Shown here: piece after piece, positions 1 to 5,801 of the stretch
How positions within the stretch are numbered: position 1 is the stretch's first letter
How the letters are laid out: each line of letters starts with the position of its first letter
Assembly: GCA_001796415.1 (NCBI GenBank)
Contig: MGML01000150.1
Location: 1-6,174, forward strand
Direction: 5' to 3'
Length of the DNA: 6,174 nucleotides
DNA from: Chloroflexi bacterium RBG_13_46_14
Lineage (GTDB): Bacteria; Chloroflexota; Dehalococcoidia; Dehalococcoidales; UBA2162
Notes under the pieces: generated by a model
The model's input: the letters and a program-made list of their open reading frames with translations, nothing else
Databases searched by the model: none
What the model was told of the DNA's origin: nothing
Translations under genes and position numbers: made by a program

Positions 1-5
1 TACTC

Positions 6-82
6 GTCCCTGTAGCTCAGTTGGATAGAGCGGCTGCCTTCTAAGCAGTAGGTCGTGGGTTCGAATCCCTCCAGGGACGCCA
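6..82 (+). tRNA. tRNA-Arg (anticodon UCU), CCA encoded
   Basis: A complete cloverleaf is visible. The acceptor stem GTCCCTG (6-12) pairs with CAGGGAC (72-78), followed by discriminator G79 and an encoded CCA (80-82). The D arm is GCTC/GAGC. The anticodon stem GCTGC/GCAGT has one G-U pair and encloses the loop CTTCTAA, whose anticodon TCT reads AGA/AGG arginine codons. The T loop is TTCGAAT. The window begins five bases upstream, so no promoter can be seen. A tyrosine recombinase gene follows about 110 bases downstream, so the 3' half of this tRNA is the natural candidate for an attachment site. Confidence 0.97.
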
Positions 83-178
83 CAGGCTCAACCGGAGCAA
101 CTGCCTTATCCCCACAAGTCACGAAAAGTAGTGTCAAGTAGTAACCCGTCATTTCCAGAAGCTATAAGCTGTCAGTGT

Positions 179-184
179 AAGGAG
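179..184 (+). promoter_or_regulatory. Ribosome binding site that sets the integrase start at GTG 191
   Basis: AAGGAG lies six bases before the in-frame GTG at 191-193. The more upstream in-frame GTG at 131 has no comparable purine tract before it. The 20 residues it would add (Ser/Asn/Pro/Cys-rich) fall outside the recognisable recombinase fold. A TATAAG at 163-168 is a possible -10 box, but no convincing -35 box accompanies it. Confidence 0.7.
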
Positions 185-190
185 AATACC

Positions 191-1123
191 GTGGCTACTT
201 TATCCGAGGCACTGACAGCCTATCGAATCTGTGCGCAGGCGGAAGGCAAAAGTCCCAAGACGATACGCTGGATTACTACCAGCATGTCGTACTTCAGTGA
301 TTTCCTAGGTCCGGACAGGCAGGATATCGACGACTTCACCGGCAATGACCTCCGGCAGTTTATCATCTGCCTGCAGCAAAAGCCCAAATTCCTGAACCAC
401 CCTTTCAATAAACCGGTGAAAGAGAAGATCAGCGCCCAGTCGATAGAAACCTATGCACGGGCGATCCGGGCTTTCTTCGGCTACCTGTACCGTGAAGAAA
501 TGATCAAAAGCAATCCGATGCAAAAGGTGAAGATGCCCAAAGTGCCCAAGATAGCCGTACCAACCTTTTCCCAGAAAGAGATCGAAACCCTCATAGCCCA
601 GCCCGATAAAAAGACAGACACCGGCTTCAGGGACTATTCGTTACTCCTCACCTTCATCGATTCAACCGCCAGGTTATCCGAAATCGCTCTCCTCGAAGAA
701 GACGACGTGGACATGGAGAACGGATACCTCAGGGTGATGGGTAAAGGCGGAAAAGAAAGGTATCTCCCCTTCGGTTACAAAGTGGCCAGGGCTTTGTTGA
801 AATACAAAATGAAACACCGCTCCACCCCGATAGGTACCGAACGATTCTGGCTGACATTCAATGGGAAACCCCTCGAACCGGGCAGAATTGAAAAGATAAT
901 AACCAAATACGGTAACAAAGCCGGGTTGAAAAATTGCTATCCTCACAAGTTAAGACATACAAGTTCCGTTATGTACCTGAGGAACGGAGGTGATCTTTTC
1001 AGTCTTCAAAAGAAACTGGGGCACAGTTCACTTCAGATGACCAGGCATTACGCCAACCTTGCTGACAGTGATGTCAAGGCAAAGCATATGAAATACGGAG
1101 TTGCCGATCGTTTAAAAGGTTAA
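191..1123 (+). CDS. Tyrosine recombinase / integrase (XerC/D-like)
   Basis: Site-specific DNA recombinase that would cut and rejoin DNA through a 3'-phosphotyrosine; probably the integrase of a tRNA-targeted element. Residue numbers here count from the longer GTG at 131. An N-terminal SAM-like core-binding domain covers about 24-125, with a four-helix pattern ending in AIRAFFGYLY. The catalytic domain covers about 143-320. All six catalytic positions are present: Arg181 in ARLSE, Lys205 in the GKGGKER beta-turn, His272 and Arg275 in HKLR, His298 in LGHSS, and the nucleophile Tyr307 in TRHYANL. From the GTG at 191 the protein is 310 residues, normal for a stand-alone XerC/D-like integrase. No frameshift is seen, so it looks functional. 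It reads away from tRNA-Arg and converges on the selenoprotein gene. A chromosomal Xer protein is less likely, given the tRNA-adjacent position and the divergent box I (STARLSE instead of TGLRISE). Confidence 0.93.
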   Translation: MATLSEALTAYRICAQAEGKSPKTIRWITTSMSYFSDFLGPDRQDIDDFTGNDLRQFIICLQQKPKFLNHPFNKPVKEKISAQSIETYARAIRAFFGYLYREEMIKSNPMQKVKMPKVPKIAVPTFSQKEIETLIAQPDKKTDTGFRDYSLLLTFIDSTARLSEIALLEEDDVDMENGYLRVMGKGGKERYLPFGYKVARALLKYKMKHRSTPIGTERFWLTFNGKPLEPGRIEKIITKYGNKAGLKNCYPHKLRHTSSVMYLRNGGDLFSLQKKLGHSSLQMTRHYANLADSDVKAKHMKYGVADRLKG

Positions 1124-1181
1124 TTTCTAGAAAATGGATTGTGAAAAGTAATGTGAAATGGTATTGCTATACTTACAAAAT

Positions 1182-1219
1182 GTCCATACTGGCTACGGAC
1201 GTATGTTTTTTGTTTTTTT
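1182..1219 (+). terminator. Possible Rho-independent terminator after the integrase
   Basis: A weak stem (GTCC 1182-1185 with GGAC 1197-1200, or alternatively CATAC 1185-1189 with GTATG 1201-1205) is followed directly by a very T-rich run: six T, one G, then seven T (1206-1219). The U tract is strong and in the right orientation, about 60-95 bases after the integrase stop. The stem is short, hence moderate confidence. Confidence 0.45.
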
Positions 1220-1272
1220 CACACTTCTATTGATTTATAAAGTAATTAAGAATACCTGAAAATACACGATTT

Positions 1273-1299
1273 AAGGGGGTACCCAATAGGTACCCCCTT
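1273..1299. terminator. Strong hairpin, likely bidirectional terminator between convergent genes
   Basis: A perfect 11-bp inverted repeat AAGGGGGTACC (1273-1283) / GGTACCCCCTT (1289-1299) encloses the 5-nt loop CAATA. It lies 150 bases past the integrase stop and 70 bases past the selenoprotein stop, the expected place for a shared terminator. The flanking U run is only three bases on the + strand and shorter on the - strand. It may therefore act as an RNA 3'-end stabiliser or a weak terminator rather than a textbook one. Confidence 0.6.
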
Positions 1300-1368
1300 T
1301 AGTTCATCGTGGTAAAAAGTTCGTTAGTAAAAATGTTAACAAAAGGTGACAATGATAAGAGCCCAATT

Positions 1369-3120
1369 CTACCTCCAAGCATCCACGCTATAGGCCTGAC
1401 CGTGACCGCCTGTAAACCTGTCGGCTGCAGTTTCCATGCCGTCACAGACGATTATGCAGTAACTATCAAATGGATTTTCCCCACCAACTGGCACCATATA
1501 GTCCTCAGATAACTCTTTCCAGGGTTTACCGGATGTCTTTTCTATCCCTGTCCAGCCGTTTGTAGTCAAGTCACCGATCCCACGCATACGGTAATCCTGG
1601 AGCGGTTCGAAACTCTTTTTCCATATCCATTCGTATATCGATTCCTTGGTCTTGAACCCGTAATCATACAGGTCTTGAGCCATCTGGGGTACCAGGATAA
1701 GAGTGAAACCACCTTCTCTGGTAGCCCAGATTCCTTTAGTCAGGTATTCAAGGTAGTTATGTGGTCCGGGGATACCTTTGACGTCAAGGAATCTGGCTAT
1801 AGCCCCGTGACCCGTTCTCTGTAATGAACGATATACGCCGGGCATATGTTGCTGACCGATTCCCCATGCACCGGGCATGCACGTCATTATTATACTCTCA
1901 TCTTTCCCGAAACCCATCTCCTCGTTCAGGCCTTTCCAACCTTCAGGAAGTCCCTCTGCATACTCGGCAAAGATGAAGCCACCGTTGGTAACGGGGCTGT
2001 TATAGCTCGTTGTCACGGAAACAGCGGTAACACTATCTTTGAAACCACCCAAGTTACGTAACAACAAACTTCCAACTCGACCTATTGTTTTATTAGGGGG
2101 ATTTCCTGGTCCGAATCTGCTGTAACTCACGTTCATACCGATTTCTTTATAAACCGGACCGCTGACAATATAAGCCCCACCATTACCACGACCACCCCAG
2201 GTGGCTGACTCGGTTATGGCCAGTACCAAAGGAAAATATTCCGGCTTGCATCCGGCCATTACAGCATTGACAGCTACCTGCTCCACGGTACCCACCCTCT
2301 CCATGGGCATAAACCTTACTACGTCGCCTTTCTTCCTGGGTACTCCGAAGCCCATCGGACCTCTCATCTCCATGTCACGCTGGTACGTTATAATTTCATC
2401 AGGTTTATGGCTGGTACCCTTTAACATCTTTTCCACCCGTTCTTCGGTCGGGATAACCACCGGTAGACCATCAGTGTAAACAGCGAAGGGAGTATTACCC
2501 AATCCCGGAATATCTTCAGTCTGACTATAAAACTCCTCGGCTTCTTCGAGAGTACCCTCAAAAAGTATCCTCGGTTCAGACGGTGCCCAGAGACTACTCT
2601 CCTGCTCTTTTTCCGTTAAAGGAAGGGTCAGACCTTCAAGCAAAAGAGGTAAGACTTTTTCAGCTTCAGTAACTCCGCCTAAAGAATTACGTGAAGCTTC
2701 AACATACCGCAACTGTGGAATACCATGTAATACTGAATCATTCCTGACTTTCCCAGTCTCTTCCGTATAGCCGAGAAGTACCGTAGGAATCCCTCCCCTT
2801 TCAAGTTCAGCCAGATAAGGCAACTGCCTTTCTACTGCACCATGTCACCAGCAAACTCCCAGTATTACACCATCGGTAGTTTTTCTCTCCTCTTCCGATA
2901 AAGGGATCGGATTCGGTGTATATCCTTTCTTAACCGTAAAGTTAATATTCGGATAATCTGCCTTCAGTTTTTTCTCAAGCGGTACCCAGATATCCATTTC
3001 ACCACAGATACTGAGGTGGATTGTTTTACCATCAAAAGTGTCGAGTCTCGGCGCAAGAGCTGTTTGTTTCACAGGTGGCTGCATACCGACTGGGTTGAGA
3101 CATTTATATATTTCCGCCAT
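1369..3120 (-). CDS. UGSC-family selenoprotein fused to its large partner domain (in-frame UGA = Sec92)
   Basis: A putative redox selenoprotein of 583 residues; substrate unknown. Translation starts at ATG 3118-3120, six bases after AGGAGG, and the UGA at 2845-2847 is read as selenocysteine 92. Residues 1-115 match the UGSC-type small domain as I recall it: a KQTALAPRLDT(F)DGKTIHL strand region, then DGVILGVCW-U-HG, then a helix ending in ELERGGIPTV. Both flanks align with that family without a gap, which puts UGA on the catalytic Sec. The motif here is C90-W-U92-H. Residues from about 215 to the end resemble the separate partner of UGSC proteins: DGLPVVIPTEERVEKML (about 217-233), VNAVMAGCKPEY with Cys291, FGPGN (about 336-340) and NKTIGR (343-348). 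Further cysteines lie at 414, 555 and 559. There is no signal peptide or membrane segment, so it should be cytoplasmic. It is transcribed alone, from its own promoter. The alternative, a gene broken by a nonsense mutation, is less likely: both parts are intact, and a SECIS-like hairpin follows the UGA. The exact reaction cannot be inferred. Confidence 0.82.
2812..2837 (-). promoter_or_regulatory. SECIS-like hairpin immediately downstream of the UGA
   Basis: On the - strand the bases AAGGC (2830-2826) and GCCTT (2821-2817) form a perfect 5-bp stem around the tetraloop AGTT, which carries G-U in the loop (counted 21-22 bases after the UGA). A lower helix CAG/CTG (2837-2835 with 2814-2812) lies below an internal loop that includes a candidate bulged U. 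Bacterial SECIS elements are known to have a small apical loop with an exposed G (often GU), about 16-37 bases after the UGA, bound by SelB. The geometry fits. The helix is short and I could not compute folding energy. Confidence 0.65.
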
Positions 3121-3126
3121 TTGTTT

Positions 3127-3132
3127 CCTCCT
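3127..3132 (-). promoter_or_regulatory. Ribosome binding site of the selenoprotein gene
   Basis: AGGAGG on the - strand sits six bases before ATG 3118-3120. It favours that start over the in-frame ATG at 3136-3138, which would place this tract inside the coding sequence. Confidence 0.85.
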
Positions 3133-3151
3133 AATCATAAGTATAAAAGCG

Positions 3152-3181
3152 AGTATATTTAGACTGACGCATGTTTGTCAA
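3152..3181 (-). promoter_or_regulatory. Sigma-70-type promoter for the selenoprotein gene
   Basis: Reading the - strand, a perfect -35 box TTGACA (3181-3176) and a -10 box TATACT (3157-3152, five of six matches) are separated by 18 bases. The predicted transcript start near 3145 leaves a leader of about 25 bases that contains the AGGAGG site. No obvious operator palindrome overlaps the boxes. Confidence 0.7.
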
Positions 3182-3590
3182 TTTTATACGAGTATCCAGG
3201 GTACAACTATATATCGGCTATAAGAGAAACTGACAATGATTGTTTTCATTCAGCCAGAGACATTTTTATTGCGGACTGAAAGTGGAGTCGTGTAGTGTGT
3301 AATTCTGGAATAACTATAAAAATAACAAAACGATGGTTTGTGTAACTGGTAAAAACGTTCCTTTTTTGTGTTACGCTCCCACGCCTAGCGGTTAGGCATG
3401 AAATATAGCGGACCTTTTTTGTGTGCTCAACAAGTCAAATTGAGACACATCAAGAAAATGCTATATTATGGGTAATCCCCCAGGGGAGTTGGGTTGCTAA
3501 AACCAAAATATAGAGAATACCTCCTATTAGGAGACTTACCTTAATGGGGTGAATGACGGATAATATGAGCGTGAACCGTTCGGACTAAAT

Positions 3591-3619
3591 TTGAAATAAG
3601 GGATTCGGAGCGATAATAT
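3591..3619 (+). promoter_or_regulatory. Possible promoter for the winged-helix gene
   Basis: TTGAAA (3591-3596, five of six) and TAATAT (3614-3619) are separated by 17 bases. GATAAT at 3612-3617 is an alternative -10 box with a 15-base spacer. Transcription would begin around 3625, giving a very short leader that starts almost at the ribosome binding site AAAGGA (3627-3632). Confidence 0.35.
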
Positions 3620-3639
3620 TTACTTGAAAGGATGATCGT

Positions 3640-3888
3640 ATGCAGTCCTCCAAAGTTACAGAACGTATAAACGCGAAAGCATTTGAGTTGCTGGAACAGC
3701 ATCCAGAGGGGCTACGTTTTTCAAAACTGCGCTCACTAATTGAGGCATCAGATCACACCTTTCATCCGAAAACGGTCAACGGATGCGTCTGGAAACTTGT
3801 CCAAAGACTTCCTGACAAAGTTTACAAACCATCTAGAGGGCTTTTCCGTTTGCTGAAATATAAATCCGCTGAAGTGAACATGCCTTGA
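3640..3888 (+). CDS. Small winged-helix protein, probably the DNA-binding part of a larger nuclease-type protein
   Basis: An 82-residue soluble, basic protein. AAAGGA (3627-3632) lies seven bases before the ATG. The predicted layout is helix 1 (about 4-20), a helix-turn-helix pair (FSKLRSLIEAS about 27-37 and KTVNGCVWKL about 44-53), and a beta wing DKVYKPSRGLFRLLKY (about 59-74). The motifs HPEGLRFSKL, FHPKTVNGCVWKL and YKPSRGLFRL recall the N-terminal winged helix of bacterial proteins that continue into a PD-(D/E)XK-like nuclease domain of about 150-200 residues; that resemblance is from memory. Here the frame closes shortly after the wing, and the next 36 codons past the TGA show no nuclease motif. 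It is therefore either a stand-alone DNA-binding protein or a truncated remnant. It is divergent from the selenoprotein gene, and nothing shows that it regulates it. Confidence 0.65.
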   Translation: MQSSKVTERINAKAFELLEQHPEGLRFSKLRSLIEASDHTFHPKTVNGCVWKLVQRLPDKVYKPSRGLFRLLKYKSAEVNMP

Positions 3889-4053
3889 ACCATTAGTAAT
3901 AATCACTCATCTAGTGGCCTACTAGGAAAGCGGCTGCCAGATATACTCGTAGAAGCGAACATCCATTTTTCCTCTTTATCATTGCCTCAAATCTCATAAT
4001 CATCGGGATTGCCACTATTCTTATTCGCGGGTTTTTTCTTAAAATTAATCAAG

Positions 4054-4731
4054 TTAATCCCGGTTAAGTATCTGGCGGAATATAAGGTCTAACCTTGATT
4101 GCCCGAGAACAAATACGCTCTCTTCCGGCCAACCGAGATCGATCATGATTTCTTTGGTTGGTTGAGTGGGTACAATTAAACTAGTGCCCTCTCGATACCG
4201 ATGTGACTCAACGTAAGGATTTTTCAGTTTCAGTAATTCCCTGAGTAGTTTATTATGAGCATCTATGTAATTGCTGGTAGCCTCAACCGTTTTCACCAAG
4301 TAGACAAAGGATAAAAAGTTGTTCAGACTGCTGCAAAATCCTATTACTCGCTTGAAAAATACGGCTACCTTCTCCGGTAGAGAGATTAATCCGTGAGTGG
4401 TAGGTGATGCAATATTGCCGTTATAAATTTGAAGGCAGGGTATACTGAGATAGGCAGCAGCATTAGTAAAAGCAATCATAAATGGTGAGATGCTAATGGG
4501 ATTAGTATAGACAAGATCGGGCTGCTCACGCTGGATAATTTTAACGGTATTTTGGGTGTGATAATCTTCTATCCTTTTATATTCGAAATTAGCTTGCCGT
4601 AAAAGTTGGGTGAGTGTTTTATTCAGCGCAATAGAGCTAATGTTTATATTTAGCTTTGTTAATTCTTCTCTAATCAAAGCCATTTGGGAGATTTCCCCGC
4701 TGCTCGGAGGTATGAAAAGAACTTTTAGCAA
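4054..4731 (-). CDS. N-terminal half of a GT-B-like glycosyltransferase/glycerophosphotransferase-type protein (truncated)
   Basis: 225 residues starting at TTG 4729-4731, with GAGGAGA (4743-4737) five bases upstream, which strongly supports this rare start. The pattern is a Rossmann-like N-terminal domain of the GT-B fold: strand LKVLFIPP (2-9), helix to about 27, PDLVYTNP (71-78), IPCLQIYNGN (97-106), then SLIVPTQPTKEIMIDLGWPEESVFVLGQSRLD (about 184-215). The last stretch is the usual lead into the nucleotide-sugar-binding C-terminal domain, as in capsule/teichoic acid transferases and UDP-GlcNAc 2-epimerase-like proteins. The protein ends about ten residues later, so a C-terminal domain of roughly 150-200 residues is missing. 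None of the three downstream frames shows it. The product is probably inactive as a transferase unless completed in trans. It is last in the - strand gene group and markedly A+T-rich. The exact family is uncertain. Confidence 0.55.
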   Translation of the reverse strand: MLKVLFIPPSSGEISQMALIREELTKLNINISSIALNKTLTQLLRQANFEYKRIEDYHTQNTVKIIQREQPDLVYTNPISISPFMIAFTNAAAYLSIPCLQIYNGNIASPTTHGLISLPEKVAVFFKRVIGFCSSLNNFLSFVYLVKTVEATSNYIDAHNKLLRELLKLKNPYVESHRYREGTSLIVPTQPTKEIMIDLGWPEESVFVLGQSRLDLIFRQILNRD

Positions 4732-4813
4732 TCGTGTCTCCTCTAAAATATCTTATCTTGATAGATACTATTCGCCACTTGACCTACTATGAACACCTAC
4801 TCGAAGTAACACC

Positions 4814-5254
4814 TCATCCACTCATTTTGGGGTGGCTTTTTAAGTTGACGACAATTTGGATAATGAAAAGAACGAACATGACGAGACCCCATGTCAAAGA
4901 GGTTTTCCACGGCATCACTACAAATCCATAGTTCATAGCGTAATAAAGACCCAGGTAGGGTACCAGCCATTTCCAGTTTTTCTTCCAGTTCTCACGAAAA
5001 TTGATTTTTAAAACGTAGTCATACAGCCATTCTATGAGTAAAAAAGCAAGGAATATCCCTAGAAAAATAGTGTATCGCGCAGTTTCATTTTCCTGGTGCA
5101 CAAGGAAAATTCCATATACTGCAGGAATTGCTAATAGAAAATAAATCCAACCGAATTGATAAAGAAGGGTTATTCTGTTCTTTCGAATAAGAAAGAGCAA
5201 AATCAGGAAGATACTATTAGCCAATCCTAGGATAAAGAAAAAGACTTCTAACAT
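4814..5254 (-). CDS. Multi-pass integral membrane protein of unknown function
   Basis: 146 residues, strongly hydrophobic, with four to five predicted membrane helices at about 3-23, 32-52, 61-80, 96-113 and 119-138. Short charged loops include RKNR (24-27) and the basic stretch NFRENWKKNWKW (85-96). Conserved-looking features are LLAIPAVYGIF in helix 2 and YYAMNYGFVVMPWKTSLTWG between helices 4 and 5. I recall this type as an uncharacterised family in anaerobic bacteria and cannot name a function. The start ATG has only a weak purine tract (AAGAG) directly upstream. It begins 58 bases after the PH-like gene and ends 82 bases before the glycosyltransferase-like gene, consistent with one transcript. 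Confidence 0.75.
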   Translation of the reverse strand: MLEVFFFILGLANSIFLILLFLIRKNRITLLYQFGWIYFLLAIPAVYGIFLVHQENETARYTIFLGIFLAFLLIEWLYDYVLKINFRENWKKNWKWLVPYLGLYYAMNYGFVVMPWKTSLTWGLVMFVLFIIQIVVNLKSHPKMSG

Positions 5255-5312
5255 CTCTTATAATCCCCGCTAAATGACAAGAGATTTTCTGTCCTTGAAC
5301 CTGTCTGTTCAT

Positions 5313-5750
5313 CTATTTTCCTTGTATTGCGAGGTCGATCGCCTCTTTAAGCCGCTGCGGATCGTCCGTCCCTATTCGAGACTTCTTGCCGGTTCTAAAC
5401 TTTATCTCCACGGCTTGAAAGCCGGATACATTGTAGAGCCACCCATGGGGAGTAGTACGTATTCCCCATCCATAATACCAGCGGTTCCTAACAATTTGGC
5501 TCGATTCTATATCATGTAACTTAAACCGTTCATGGATAAGACCGGGGCCGAATCGCAACTCTAAATCATCTTCGTTGATTATTACTGTCAGGCTGGAGAA
5601 CAATACTAAAGCAGCCGCAATAACTACCAGCACCCCAATGGCAATCCAGTTCATCCCAGCATTAGCCAGGACGATGCCGATAAGAACCATCGTAGCTGCC
5701 ATTATTATGATGATCAAATATGCCACTTGAGTGTGTTTGTATCGTTCCAT
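5313..5750 (-). CDS. Two-helix membrane protein with a cytoplasmic bacterial PH-like domain
   Basis: 145 residues. Two adjacent hydrophobic helices (about 9-29 and 33-54) form a membrane hairpin. They are followed by a beta-rich soluble domain (about 55-143) with the bacterial PH pattern: TVIINEDDLELRFGPGL, a central WYYGWGIRTTPHGWLYN segment, strand FQAVEIKFR, then GTDDPQRLKEAIDLAI, whose final helix is typical of the PH-like fold (DDPQRL...AI). Proteins of this layout are membrane-anchored and usually uncharacterised; function cannot be assigned. It appears to be the first gene of the - strand group, with a good promoter upstream. Its ribosome binding site is weak: GGAAG lies about 11 bases before the ATG. 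That spacing suggests modest translation. Confidence 0.75.
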   Translation of the reverse strand: MERYKHTQVAYLIIIIMAATMVLIGIVLANAGMNWIAIGVLVVIAAALVLFSSLTVIINEDDLELRFGPGLIHERFKLHDIESSQIVRNRWYYGWGIRTTPHGWLYNVSGFQAVEIKFRTGKKSRIGTDDPQRLKEAIDLAIQGK

Positions 5751-5771
5751 AATTCAGCAACTTCCAGGAGA

Positions 5772-5801
5772 ATTATACTACCGGGTGGACTGGTTACTCA
5801 A
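5772..5801 (-). promoter_or_regulatory. Sigma-70-type promoter for the three-gene - strand group
   Basis: On the - strand, TTGAGT (5801-5796, four of six) and a perfect TATAAT (5777-5772) are separated by 18 bases. Transcription would start near 5765, giving a leader of about 15 bases before ATG 5748-5750. This supports co-transcription of the PH-like, multi-pass membrane and glycosyltransferase-like genes, since the gaps between them (58 and 82 bases) show no comparable promoter. Confidence 0.6.

Larger units (their letters stand above)
3139..3639. other. Divergent intergenic region with small hairpins and a short direct repeat
   Basis: About 500 bases lie between the divergent selenoprotein and winged-helix genes, and I see no credible coding sequence in them. 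They hold the selenoprotein promoter at one end and a possible promoter for the winged-helix gene at the other. Between these are a 12-base direct repeat CCTTTTTTGTGT at 3360-3371 and 3413-3424 (53-base period), and three small inverted repeats: GCCTA/TAGGC (3383-3397), TCCCC/GGGGA (3476-3487) and CTCCTA/TAGGAG (3521-3533). These could belong to a small RNA, a degraded insertion or regulatory DNA, and I cannot tell which. Confidence 0.5.

Noticed and set aside
131..190. Upstream 20-codon extension of the integrase from GTG 131
   Set aside because: It has no Shine-Dalgarno sequence, whereas GTG 191 has AAGGAG at ideal spacing, and the extension lies outside the recombinase fold.
1309..2479. 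Overlapping + strand open frames antisense to the selenoprotein gene
   Set aside because: They are shadows of the long, clearly coding - strand frame and have no ribosome binding sites or recognisable motifs.
1369..2823. An independent - strand gene starting at TTG 2823
   Set aside because: There is no ribosome binding site before it. It is in phase with the upstream frame across a single UGA, and the TTG lies inside a conserved helix of the UGSC-type domain.
3383..3397. GTTAGGC matches the integron attC core GTTRRRY and sits in a hairpin
   Set aside because: The opposing arm is GCCTAGC rather than RYYYAAC, the structure is only 15 bases, and no integron integrase or cassette array is present.
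3398..3475. A 25-codon + strand frame starting ATG 3398
   Set aside because: The only purine-rich stretch is one base from the ATG, and the sequence shows no domain or coding character. Probably chance.
4800..4846. + strand stem CCAC/GTGG followed by CTTTTT, resembling a terminator
   Set aside because: The stem is four pairs with a long loop, and no + strand gene ends there. It overlaps the end of a - strand coding sequence.
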